Of a DNA stretch of 64,000 nt, positions 12,612 through 22,867 are shown piece by piece (position 1 is the stretch's first letter; every line of letters begins with the position of its first letter). The translations under genes were made by a program, and so were the position numbers. The DNA is from Durusdinium trenchii (taxonomy: Eukaryota; Sar; Dinophyceae; Suessiales; Symbiodiniaceae): NCBI GenBank assembly GCA_963970005.1, contig CAXAMN010003891.1:1581606-1645605 (forward strand), read 5' to 3'. The notes beneath the pieces are model-generated. The model ran no database searches and was not told the origin of the DNA. It worked only from the letters and a program-made list of their open reading frames with translations.

Positions 12612-14060
12612 ATATCTACTGATCTTGCTCCACTTTTCTTCGATCTCCTCGCCGAAACCCAACTCCGGAACGGTCACCGTTGGGCCTCACGCTTTCACTC
12701 TCCCAGTCCCCCCCACCTTCCTCGCGCGCGCCACTCCGGAACCCGAGCCAGGCCGAGCGAGCCAGGCCGCTCGCGCGAAGCCACCGGCGAACCGCTCCTC
12801 AGGTCTCGGGACCCGGACTTCGAATGGGCGAAGAAGACCTTGATGACGGGCGATGGCACCAAATGCGCCTGGGCGTCGACCGTCGACCGAAGGTTCCGGC
12901 CAAGAGCGGGTTCAACCAAAGTACGGGACCGCGCACGCGTGCGACGCGACACGCGTTGCGACCCGACGCAAAGAAGACGGACACCCGGGTGAGACCGGAA
13001 GAATGGGGAAAGAACGGTGGGTAAGTAAGTAAGTATAGGTGCGTTTTTTTTTTTTAACGATTTTGGTTGTTTTTTTTCCATCCATGCGTGCGTGCATGGA
13101 TCAAAGCGATGTGAACCATATCCAAGAATGAAGCAATTGTGGGGCGGTGGAAGGAGTTGGGCGTGATTTTTGGGGCGAGTGGGTGAAGGGAGTCGGAACT
13201 TTAGCTGGTTTGCTTCAGTACAGGAGTTAAGAGCTTGCATGTGGGGGATGGAATGATTGGAATGGGTTTGTCAATAGATGTCAATAGATGTTTTTGAGAT
13301 TTCCCAACCCCCCGACGCTCCATGCATGGCCTGTTTGCCTACATGGGGATTTGTTGAAACTTGAAACATGTCGAAAAGGGTCAATGTAGGCATTTGTTCC
13401 AGTGCCATGGAAGAGTTTGGTAACTGCTTTAAGTCACTCAACACGTACCCGACCTGACACTTGTAATACTTCCTTAAGATTCATGGGACGCGGAAACCGC
13501 CAGGCTTCAGCGGTTTCATGAAGAAATCCTTTGGGGTTGGGGCTGGCAGCACTAGAACGACACCTAATGATATAATATAATGCAATCATGCATTCTGTTG
13601 ATCAATAGAGCCGCCCTGCCAAAATGTGTGTTTCATCTCCATAGTTGGAGCCCTACAAATAGTAATTACACCTTGGGGGTGTCTCATTGTATACCTGTCA
13701 CCGCCGGCCGAACCTCCGCGTGTCCCTAGCCTATAGCCTAGGCTGGGCTTGCGAACGGAAGCGTGCAGCGACGGGCATCGCGGACAACACCAACTCCAGC
13801 TTCTGCCCCACTCAGATGGGACGATGCTCACTGAAGAGGAGCCGAGAAGACGAGATAGAGAGAGGACTTGGTGCGGACGGTTCATGAGGTTTTGGACATG
13901 GCTCGGTAGTTGTTTTTGTGTGTTTTTGTGTGTGTGTGTTGGCTAATTTGTGATATTTGTGGTCCTGAGAAGATGTCTGAGTCATTTTCTAGAGTGACAG
14001 AAAGGCGGCTCTCACTCATGATGTTTGGAATTGTTCCAAGGGCGACCGTGATTTGATGTA

Positions 14061-14095
14061 TTGGTTGGTTGGTTGGTTGATTGATTGATTGATTC
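14061..14095. repeat. (TTGG)n/(TTGA)n simple repeat
   Basis: Four TTGG units pass into four TTGA units and a final TTCA. This is a tetranucleotide repeat with a single-base variant. Confidence 0.85.
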
Positions 14096-14503
14096 ATTGC
14101 AGAGAGGCTTAAAACCAACTTCACCATTGACCAAGCAACGTATTATCCTTGAAACTATGTGGTGATTAACTTTATATTGTATAACGCATCATCTTGTATT
14201 TCTTTTAAGCTTTGGGACAACTTTATGGCTTGGGGAGGCTCATCCCGCAAGCCATAGACATCCATAGTCCATAGACTATTGTTGGACGTTTAAACCACGG
14301 TCTTCACTGAGATCGCCGAGCTAGGAGTTGCAAGTGTGAGTCGCCCAGCGATACCAAGCGTGTGATGCGGAGACTCGGGCGAAGATCGAGCGAAGGTCCT
14401 GGCGGGTTGGAGCGAGTTTTTTCCCGAATGCGTAGCGAAGGGTTCTCGTTTAACTCTTGGGGGTCTGGGGGTAGAGCCTTGTTCGCGACCCGTTGTTTCT
14501 AAG

Positions 14504-14559
14504 TTCGCAACCGTCCGCAACCGTTCGCAACCGTCCGCAACCGTCCGCAACCGTTCGCA
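14504..14559. repeat. Tandem 10-bp repeat CGCAACCGTY
   Basis: About five and a half copies of a 10-bp unit, CGCAACCGTC or CGCAACCGTT, in direct orientation. It stands at the left edge of the satellite-rich zone that continues to 16157. Confidence 0.88.
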
Positions 14560-15192
14560 GTAGAGCACTAAGGCGCTGCCATTGGGGGAAGCTTTTGCAA
14601 GTGACTTTTCATGGATGTGTCACGTGTCAGTTTGCGCCGCTATTCCATTGTGATTTGCATGAAAATGACATGCCGCGCAAGAAACCAAATGCGTTTCGCT
14701 GCACAGGCGCAGCGTTTTGTGAGATCTGCAGATTGCTGCGCAGTTCCATTGGGATTAGCGTTTGGAGAGTCGTGTTTTTGGGGTGTTGGATGTGGCTGTG
14801 CCATTGGGATTTGCGTTTCAGGGTGTGGCATCGAAGCTCTGTTTTCGTGACAAGTCTCAGCTGAAATGCCGATTTTGGTGGATGGGAGTGTGCTCAGAAC
14901 GGGTCGAAATCATTCCAAACGTGTGGTGTGGTGCAAATTTTGTTGAAGCTCACATTGCGAGGTGTGACGGAGGTGACATTTCGTGGCAGGCGCAGTACTT
15001 TGTGTGCGTTAGACGTGTGGACGCGGAAAGATTCGTGGCAGGCGTAGGGAATCGGGAGGTTGTGAGTTGTGGTAGAGGTGAATGTCGCTGTCACATTGGG
15101 ATTGGCGTGTGAGCGGGTGTCATTTGGAGGGGCTGGAATCGCGAAACTGCTTGGCAGGGCTGCGTGATGTGTGTGGATGGGTGTTTCCGCAG

Positions 15193-15432
15193 GACTTTTG
15201 GAGGAAGTCTCGTGCGAAACGTTCGTTTTGCAGACTTTGACACGTGAGTTTTTGAGCAAGTCTCGTACAAAACGCTCGTTTTGGGGACTTGACATGTGAC
15301 TTTTGGAGGAAGTCTCGTACGAAACGCTCGTTTTGGAGACTTGACGTGTGACTTTTGGAGGAAGTCACGTACGAAACGCTCTTTTTTGAGACTTGACGCG
15401 TGACTTTTGGAGGAAGTCTCGTACGAAAAGCT
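15193..15432. repeat. Tandem 52-bp repeat
   Basis: Nearly five copies. The marker TTTTGGAGGAAGTC or its variants recurs every 52-53 bp (about 15195, 15248, 15300, 15352, 15404), and each copy also carries CGTACGAAACGCTCGTTTT. The array runs straight into the 13-bp array on its right. Upstream, 14640-15115 carries looser repeats of CCATTGGGATTTGCG. Confidence 0.88.
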
Positions 15433-15440
15433 TGTTTAGC

Positions 15441-16157
15441 AGAGTGTCCCACAAGAGTGTCCTGCAAGAGTGTCCCACAAGAGTATCCCACAAGAGTGTC
15501 CTACAGGAGTGTCCCACAAGAGTGTCCCACAAGAGTTTCCTACAAGAGTGTCCGACAAGAGTGTCCCACAANNNNNNNNNNCCCACAAGAGTGTCCTACA
15601 AGAGTGTCCCACAAGAGTTTCCTACAAGAGTGTGTCCCACAAGAGTGTCCCACAAGAGTGTCCCACAAGAGTGTCCTACAAGAGTGTGTCCCACAAGAGT
15701 GTCCCACAAGAGTGTCCCACAAGAGTGTCCCACAAGAGTGTCCTGCAAGAGTGTCCCACAAGAGTGTCCTGCAAGAGTGTCCACAAGAGTGTCCCACAAG
15801 AGTGTCCCAAATGAGTTAGCCACAGGAGTGTCCCACAAGAGTGTCCCGCAACAGTGTCCCGCAAGAGTGTCTCACAAGAGTGTCCCTTAAGAGTGTCCCA
15901 CAAGAGCGTCCCGCAACAGTGTCCCACAAGAGTGTCCTACAAGAGTGTCCCACAAGAGCTTCCTACAAGAGTGTCCCACAAGAGTGTCCTACAGGAGTAT
16001 CCCACAAGAGTGTCCTACAAGAGTGTCCCACAAGAGTTTCCTACTAGAGTGTCCCACAAGAGTGTCCCACAAGAGTGTCCCGTAAGAGTGTCCCACAAGA
16101 GTTTCCTACAAGAGTGATCCACAAGATTGTCCCACAAGAGTGTCCTACAAGAGTGTC
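15441..16157. repeat. 13-bp satellite, GTGTCCCACAAGA
   Basis: About 55 units of GTGTCCCACAAGA fill this interval. Common variants are GTGTCCTACAAGA, GTGTCCTGCAAGA and GTTTCCTACAAGA. Occasional units have a 2-bp insertion (GTGTGTCCC) or a 1-bp loss. Neither strand of the unit contains a stop in any phase, so all six frames are open and give 13-residue peptide repeats. This follows from a unit not divisible by three and is not evidence for a protein. A 10-N gap (15572-15581) interrupts it, so the true length is unknown. Confidence 0.95.
15572..15581. other. Assembly gap (10 N)
   Basis: Ten N bases lie within the 13-bp satellite. A round gap of 10 suggests a scaffolding placeholder of unknown real size. 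Confidence 0.95.
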
Positions 16158-17524
16158 ATTTGGACATATGTAGCTTTTCGAACGTGTTTGCATTCGGGTT
16201 CGTGGGCTCCATCTTGTTTTCTAGGTGTGAAGTGATCAATTTTAGCCACGTAGCAACAAGGCCTAGCTTTCGTTTGCCGGTATCAGTGTCCATTTTCGCC
16301 TTGGATATCAGCCGGTGGTCCCTTCGCTCCGAGGACCAAATCTGGTGAGAAGTGTTGGACATGCGCTGCCGTCGGTGAGGGCCGTGCACTAGGAATGGAT
16401 ACAGGCGGGCATGGCGGGCGTGGCCCAGCGGTATCCGCAAAGGGACACGGGACCAGCGGATGCGCGATCCTACAACCATCCACAAACCATCACAAGCCAT
16501 GTTTTCGGTTGACACCATGGAAATCGAGGAATCGGTGCGTGTTCTGGCAACCACAGGTTCCAGCATTTATCCACGATGTTTCTTCCCTGCACTGTGGGCT
16601 TGAGGATTTCCTGCACCCACACAGACTGAGTTTGGGCTGAATGAAGACTCACGTCGACGGTAGGGACGAGACGCGCGAGTCTCGTTGGACTGAAAATCAC
16701 CTACAGATCCACATGTTGTTCTCGGGTTCGGTACGGCTGGACCCTCAAAACCTACATCAAAGTGTCGAACACATCACCTCGGAGGGTATGTGGATCCATT
16801 TAGGATCAGGGAATCTGGTACTTGAAGGGTTTGTCTTTGATTTGCAAGATGTTGAAGATCCCATGTGTTTGGAGGCAAATATGTCGCCCAAAGAGGTGTT
16901 CTGCTCACCAAAAAGACATCCACCAGGAGTCACAAAGGGGTGGAGTTTAGTCCCATCCAGTGAGTGGAGTAGCTGGGCACCCTGACTACCTCCATTAAGC
17001 ACCCCTTTGTGACTGCTGGCATGGAGTTCTTGCAGCTATCTTACGATACAGAACTCACAGATTTGGACCTTCGCATTTCCAGTCGGACATGTGATTCCCG
17101 AGCGCATGGCGGTACCTTGCTTGGTGTAATTGAAGCTCAGAGCCCAGTTGGACTGTTGATGGAAATTCTGGAGAGCAACCTCTAAATGAATATTTATTTG
17201 GCAATTTTTAGTGAAGGCTTGTCGTTGCCAATTTTGTGGGTCAGTCAGTTCTGCCATAGGGACTGTGAATGCTCCCACGCATGCCCTCACGTGCAGGTCA
17301 GCGAGCCATGTTCTGGATGCTGCCGTTGCTGTGGTCCTTCATGGACTGGCCGAATTCCTTCTGGCAGGCGAAGTGTTGGGTTTTCCGCGGAAAACGATGT
17401 GGTACAGTCGAGTAACTCCTGTGATTGCTCAGTCCTTTCCTGCGCAGAGTTCGGGTGGGTGCATGAGCTCTAAAACACACCCGGTTCTTCAAGGATGCCC
17501 TCCACACCCAGTGAGCTTGAACCC

Positions 17525-17597
17525 GGGTCCAGGTACCTCCTGAGAATGGTCTTGGAGGGTCAAAGGACATCCTCAGGATTGTCCTGGACCCTTAGGG
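17525..17597. repeat. MITE-like element, GGGTCCAGG family
   Basis: The left end GGGTCCAGGTACC pairs with the right end GTCCTGGACCCTTAGGG. The inner part has GAGAATGGTC and AGGACATCCTC. The unit is 73 bp, with relatives at 27541-27665 and 53077-53188. Confidence 0.65.
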
Positions 17598-19476
17598 AGT
17601 GAGCTTGAACATTTGGAAGTGCAGGAGTTACATGGGGTGCGATGCTTTGAACTGTGAGGGTTTGGTGGGTAGCCATTTGCCTCAGCAGCTTGCAGTGTTC
17701 CAGACCTCCAGACCTGCGCTCGTCACGAACCGCGACGAACCGCCACGGCGATGAGGTCTGCGACGGGGATCGAGCGCTGACAATCTTCGTGGCGCTGTGC
17801 ATTCTCGGGCGCCCCCCCGTGTGGGGAGCGGACGTTTTTGAAGCAGTGGACTGGTGGAGGTCCGCATGAAACGGATATGAAAACATGGGAAGTCTTAGCA
17901 CATGTTAGTTGATTCATTTCTGCAAGTTGGTCGTGTGTGGGGAAGGTGATTGGTGGAAGCGGTTTTCAGATGAAAAGGGGCTCTTTTGTTTAGTCATGTT
18001 CAGTAGTGTTCGCCCCTGTTTGTCCTAGTCGATGGGACAGTTTTGCAGGTGTCATCAAGTCAAGCTAGAAGTGAAAAGTCTGAGATAGGGAAACAACGTT
18101 TCCGATGTCAATGTTCATGCTGCCAAATTGCTTCCTTTCATTTCCTTTCTGTTTGTGGCGGTCATTCTGGAGAGTCAACTTGCAAAAAGGGCGCATGACT
18201 CAGTTCCTCGAGCCAGTTCCTTGAAATCGATGCAGAGTATTAGCCTTTTCACTTGGCTTTCTGGGAATATGAGACACTTCTCCTCAGCTTAGCTTCAACT
18301 TCCCTAGTTTTGCCGTGGGGGCAGTCTGACAGCTCGTCAGCTAGGCCCTGGCATCTTTTGGATCCTCTTGTGTGGGCTCCTGTCCCATATCCTCAGGAGA
18401 AGGTGGTTAGACCCCCTGGCACCCCACCCCCCTGGAGCCCTTACACCCATGAAACAAAGGGCGAAAGACCGAGGTCGTAGGCTGGTGACTTGCACTTGCG
18501 CGGTCTTGGGGATGCTCGAAGCACCATATAATGAGAGGCCAAAAAGGACTCACAAGGACTCTTGGGGACCAAACAAGGCCTCTTTTTTAGAAGGAAGCTT
18601 CCTTGGGAATCGTTTCACCATGTTTCACCTGTAGTAGCAAGAAGCTTTTGAGTATGTCTTTGACACTTTGTGACAAGAAACTTTTTAGAACGAAGCTTCC
18701 GCGGTGTTCCTTTTCCTTGCACCAAAAAACACGGCTTGTTCACCAAGGCTTCCGCCGCCAGGTATTTCTGCCAGGTCTTTGCACCGTTCCTGCGACTGGA
18801 TCGATTCTTCTCCTTCTACGCCCCATGTGTCATGGCTTGACGTCGATGGTGGGTGTAGCCATGCGCCATGCAGCCATGCATTGGAGAGTGAATCGCGAGG
18901 GGCCAGACAGTGGAGTCGAGAAGGGACGATTCCGTCGACAAGTGCACCCTTAAGGATTTGGGATGATTGAAACAATATACAGGGATGAGGAATGATGGCA
19001 AAGGATTCAGGGGAAGAGTGATCCATCTCTACAATCAGGAGATGTTTTTTCCACTTCCTTTGGAGGGAGAGGGGTGCTGGGAAAAGTATTGGCCAGTGAT
19101 TTTCGACTCCTCCAAGAGGGAGTGGAGTGCTGCCTGCCCTACAGCCCAAACATGACTCCATGTTTCATAGGAAGTTGGAGTCCATGGTATTTTATAGGTG
19201 ATTCGTAGATCCAGAAGCTCGAGCTCAGACTCTGACAGGTTGATTGTTTGTTGGAAGTCCGGCGCCTAGGTGATTTGTAGATCCAAAAGCTCACCCCAGT
19301 GCCCCAGGCTCGGTTGATGGTGTCCGTCCCTTCAGAGCCTAGCCGCCGCCTCTCCACCACATCCCAAGGCATGAAGAAGGGCGAGTTCTGGCCGGGACGT
19401 GCCCAGAACCGACGGCGTTCTCACCTTGCCAAAACCGAGTTCAGGGGCTCCGTGTACCGGAACCGGAAGCCTGTGA

Positions 19477-19589
19477 CCCTAGGGATCCGTTTTCGTACCA
19501 AACCTCAGGTACGGTGATTGGTGGCACTGTGATGTAGGTTTGGAAGGTCCAGTCGTACCTTCTGAGGTTCGGTACTTGGATCCGTAGGG
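19477..19589. repeat. MITE-like element, CCCTAGGG family
   Basis: A 113-bp unit from CCCTAGGGATCC to GGATCCGTAGGG. The inner arms are marked by TACCAAACCTCAGGTACGG and CGTACCTTCTGAGGTTCGG. Ends have diverged slightly from the 11747-11849 copy. Confidence 0.65.
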
Positions 19590-19722
19590 TTAACCACGTC
19601 GGGTTGGGAACATGGTCACCAACCATGGGTACATTCTCCAATATCAGTCTGTCGGGAGAGTTTGAATTCTACATATTTCTACATGTATTGTGTACAGATG
19701 TATACAGTATACAGCCACGTGC

Positions 19723-19827
19723 GGGATCCAGGCGCCTTCTCAGGTACGGTGATGTGTTCGACACTGGCTCAGTGCCAGGAGAATCCAGTCGTACCCTGTG
19801 AGGTTCCGTACGGCTGGATCCCTTGGG
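19723..19827. repeat. MITE-like element, CCCTAGGG family, diverged
   Basis: The left end is GGGATCCAGGCGCC; the right end GGCTGGATCCCTTGGG. Between them are CTCAGGTACGG and CCGTACGG arms plus GTGTTCGACACTGG. This copy lies about 130 bp from the one at 19477-19589. Confidence 0.58.
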
Positions 19828-21018
19828 AGTATACAATATGACAGTTCCTTAGACCTACCCCAGGAGTTCAGTGGATCATGCTTGGATGGGAGATTGGGAT
19901 TGGGGAAACTGAAGTTCCATGGCAGATGGGAACAGGTGGAAAGCTCGGTGAACCTTTGATTTGCCAGGGAAACTGAAGGGGGTCAGCCTTTTCGTTGAAG
20001 TACTCCATGTGTTCGTAGGGTTTAGGGGCGACGACGTAGCACCACCACATGTTCAGGCATATCAATGGGCTGTGACCAGTGAGGATCGTCACATAGTCGA
20101 CTTTGGGCAACTTCTCCTGGTGCTGATTTGTTTAGTAGGTATCCGGTATGCGCGTGCAGCGCTGTTAGGAGTCTAATTACAACACATTGCGTTGTTAGGC
20201 GTTTCTTCACCTACTTCATGCTCCACAGCGATTTACAGGCGGGATGCCGCTGGCGATTTACTGGCACCCCCCCTGACTGTTTGGCCCAGATGTTCTCAAG
20301 AAATCAGCTTGTTGCTTAACTCAAAATCATTCAAGAAGTGTGTCGAAGTGGCTCCGTGCTGGGATCTCTTCAGTCTAACAGTTGTCTTCTGGAGCTTCTG
20401 TTGCCAGTTCCGCAAGCCTCCCCCAAAAGCAGAGAACTTCGAATGTGTGCAACGCTTCTCGTCTTCCGCCGCGCTTCTGCGAACCTGCAGCACCTTTGTG
20501 TGAACCTCTTCCACTTGATGGATGCACTGGACTTAGAGGGTGTGCCCGACCTGGAAGTCAGCCCGGGGCCACAGGGTCGTGACCAGTCGTCGAGGTCGGG
20601 TTGGCGGGGTGGGTGTCGGTGGGGTGGGCGGGGCGGCCTGGTAGACCTGGGCGGACTCTGGAAACGTGGTTTAAAAGCCAGGTTCTCCAGCTGCATGGTG
20701 TATCAAGTGGAAAAAGCTGCATGGCGTCACATGGTGTATCAAGCTATCAACATGGTATGGAACAAATCCAGCGGGCTAAGCATGGCTGCCAAGCACAGGA
20801 GGACAAGTACGCTTCTGTTTGGGCCTCTCACTAAAACCATTGCTACTCCCTAGCTGCCACATAAACATGCTTGTGACCCCAACCGAGCAGTTCGGACCTT
20901 GAGCACCGAAGAGGGCCCAGTGGTTGAAACGAAGTCGATTGCGGTGGACATGGAAACCGTTGTTCTTCTCATGGTGAACTGCATGTTGCCGACCCTGGCG
21001 TCCACTTTGGGGTACTTT

Positions 21019-21111
21019 CCCTCTAGGGCTCCAACTACCTCCTGAGAAGGTGGTTAAGGTGGGTTTGGGGGGGTCTAACCATCTTCTGAGGATATGGTTG
21101 GAGCCCTAGGG
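21019..21111. repeat. MITE-like element, CCCTAGGG family (GGCTCCAAC subtype)
   Basis: Termini are CCCTCTAGGGCTCCAAC and GTTGGAGCCCTAGGG. The inner part has CTCCTGAGAAGGTGGTTA and TAACCATCTTCTGAGGA arms. A half copy ending CTTGGATCCCTAGG follows at about 21178-21215. Confidence 0.72.
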
Positions 21112-22345
21112 AAAAATCCGCCCACCCCTTAACACTTGTGCATCTCACTACCTCCGAAAAAGGCCTACATAACAGTGTCTCCAAACACCTTCTGAGAAGG
21201 TACTTGGATCCCTAGGCTTTGTCATGTTCCACCATGTCATGCTTTGCACTGGTGTTGACATGCGGCCTCGATGCAAAGTTTCGGCGTCGATGCATGTCTT
21301 CCACCGTGCCACTGATCAGATCGTGAGTGGGCTGAGGAGCTTCCCACCCAAAGGGTCGAAGCTTCAAGGATTGGTTCCGGAACCTTACGTGCCAGAAGTT
21401 CTTTTGAACGTTGAGGTGCACGCACAGGCCTTGGGCGTAAACCATTTCTATATTTATACATATATATATATATTTATACCTTATAAGTGGAAGAGTGTTG
21501 GTGAACGTCATACATGAGAAGAGTGAACACCTGCCGTTGCTTTCACGATCGCACTGCTTGGCTCTGGCTCACTGGGATGGTCCAATCCCGATCATGTCTC
21601 GGCACCACAAGGGGATTTGAGCGACTTTGGGGGTCATGAGTTCACAGTCCAGTTCACTGTTTGTTGTGAGAACCCTGATTCCATCTCGTGAAACAAATGT
21701 TGAGTTCCACATCTTCAACCACATCAATCCTCACGATTGAACCCAATTCACATCAATCAGCCAAACAGCCAACCCCCAAAAAAAAACAGCTCATGTTAAA
21801 ATAAAGGCACCTTGGAGCTTTTCCACCCCACACCTTCCTCATCTGGCTCTACACTCTACACCTATTGAAGCCTCCCTTCCACCCTCCAGGTCCAGGGGTG
21901 CCCCTGAAATGCACCCGCGACGGCCCGGTGGCCACGACGCTTGGACGGTGGTTCAGCCATCTCCGGGGGGGGGCGCCCAGACGACGTGTCGGGCGGCTAA
22001 GGCTCCTGTCCGAGCCATGAAACGGGTTTCGATGGGGTGGGTGCTTGGCCAGTGGAACAGCTGGGGTCCGATAGCAGCACGAGACACGACACGTCTGGGA
22101 CTGCATACCAGCACCCCCACGATCAACGGGTCTCCGAACTGGAAGCTTTTGTAGAATTCAAAGGTCGCAGGTGACCTGTTGGAGGGTCCTGGTATGCCTA
22201 CTTTGGGGTGGTGCCAGGGGGGTCAATGGCATAATATATACCATACATGGAGCGTTTAGGGTTGGTTCCCCCGCTTCAACCTGAGGAAGATGGTTTGGGA
22301 CAGGAGGTTTGCCCTTGGGCTGAGACGTGGAGAACCAATCCCTAG

Positions 22346-22460
22346 CCGTTTGGGCTCCTGGCCGCCCCCTTCGTGTCAAAGGTGGGCCCAGGATGCCCAG
22401 GTGCCTTACGGGGGGTCGAATACCATCGAACCTGAGGAAATGGGACAGGAGCCCAAACGG
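22346..22460. repeat. MITE-like element, GGGCTCCTG family
   Basis: A 115-bp unit with near-perfect ends CCGTTTGGGCTCCTGGCC and GGGACAGGAGCCCAAACGG. The outermost six bases differ from the copy at 7102 but still match each other as inverted repeats. The inner GGGGGGTCGAATACCA block is shared with 7102-7208. Confidence 0.75.
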
Positions 22461-22754
22461 GAAGATGAACAACTATGAACCAGGACCCTCCAAGAGGCGT
22501 CTATCAACAGCCTCTTAGAGGTGAGTCCACCGGACTTGGGAGGCTCCAGGAACCGATATACAGGGAGTTCCCCTTGGCGCCGCTTGGAGCTGGCTCTCAG
22601 CTCGGTGAAGAGGTGGACCCTTCGGACCGCGAGTGTTTGGGACATACTCTCCCTAAAACTAACTTGGAAGTGGAAAACCATCTGTTTGTAGTGGATTTCA
22701 TGGTCTTCCTTTCGGGGTCATTCTCCACGGAACCATGTTAGTTCCAGAAGCTCT

Positions 22755-22867
22755 CCCAGACACGACACGTCTGGGCTGCCAGGACGGACTGCCTTCAAAA
22801 CGGCCAGGGGTGGTTGACCTGGGGTCAATGTATAGTAAATATGGCAGTCCCAGACATGGAGTGTGGG
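22755..22867. repeat. MITE-like element, CACTCCATG family, diverged
   Basis: The left end is CCCAGACACGACACGTCTGGG and the right end GGCAGTCCCAGACATGGAGTGTGGG in outline (each quoted in part; pairing is by CCCAGACA and TGGAGTGTGGG). The centre has GGGGTCAATG, shared with the copies at 40254 and 56287. A half copy lies near 22076-22110. Confidence 0.5.

Larger units (their letters stand above)
12376..14502. other. Non-coding tract with simple repeats
   Basis: The tract contains an AT microsatellite (12394-12412), a pyrimidine tract (12571-12611) and a GC-rich stretch at 12640-13020 that is open on both strands. A TTGG/TTGA repeat lies at 14061-14095. None of the frames carries a domain I recognise. 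A related CACTCCATG-type fragment may lie around 13316-13430. Confidence 0.45.
16158..21018. other. Non-coding tract with inverted-repeat elements
   Basis: No gene recognised. The tract includes elements at 17525-17597, 19477-19589 and 19723-19827. Partial relatives lie at about 16725-16806 (with GTGTCGAACACATCA) and 18370-18440 (GGGCTCCTGTCCCATATCC). The stretch 17690-17870 is GC-rich and open on both strands but unassigned. Confidence 0.45.

Noticed and set aside
12493..12843. Pro-rich 116-codon frame
   Set aside because: The proline run is the (TCC)n repeat; the rest lacks protein-like features.
15393..16117. Overlapping 60-165-codon frames on both strands with SHKSVLQECP-type repeats
   Set aside because: They are direct products of the stop-free 13-bp satellite; all six frames are open and cross an N gap.
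15441..16157. Possible CRISPR array
   Set aside because: Units are contiguous with no unique spacers, and the genome is eukaryotic in character.
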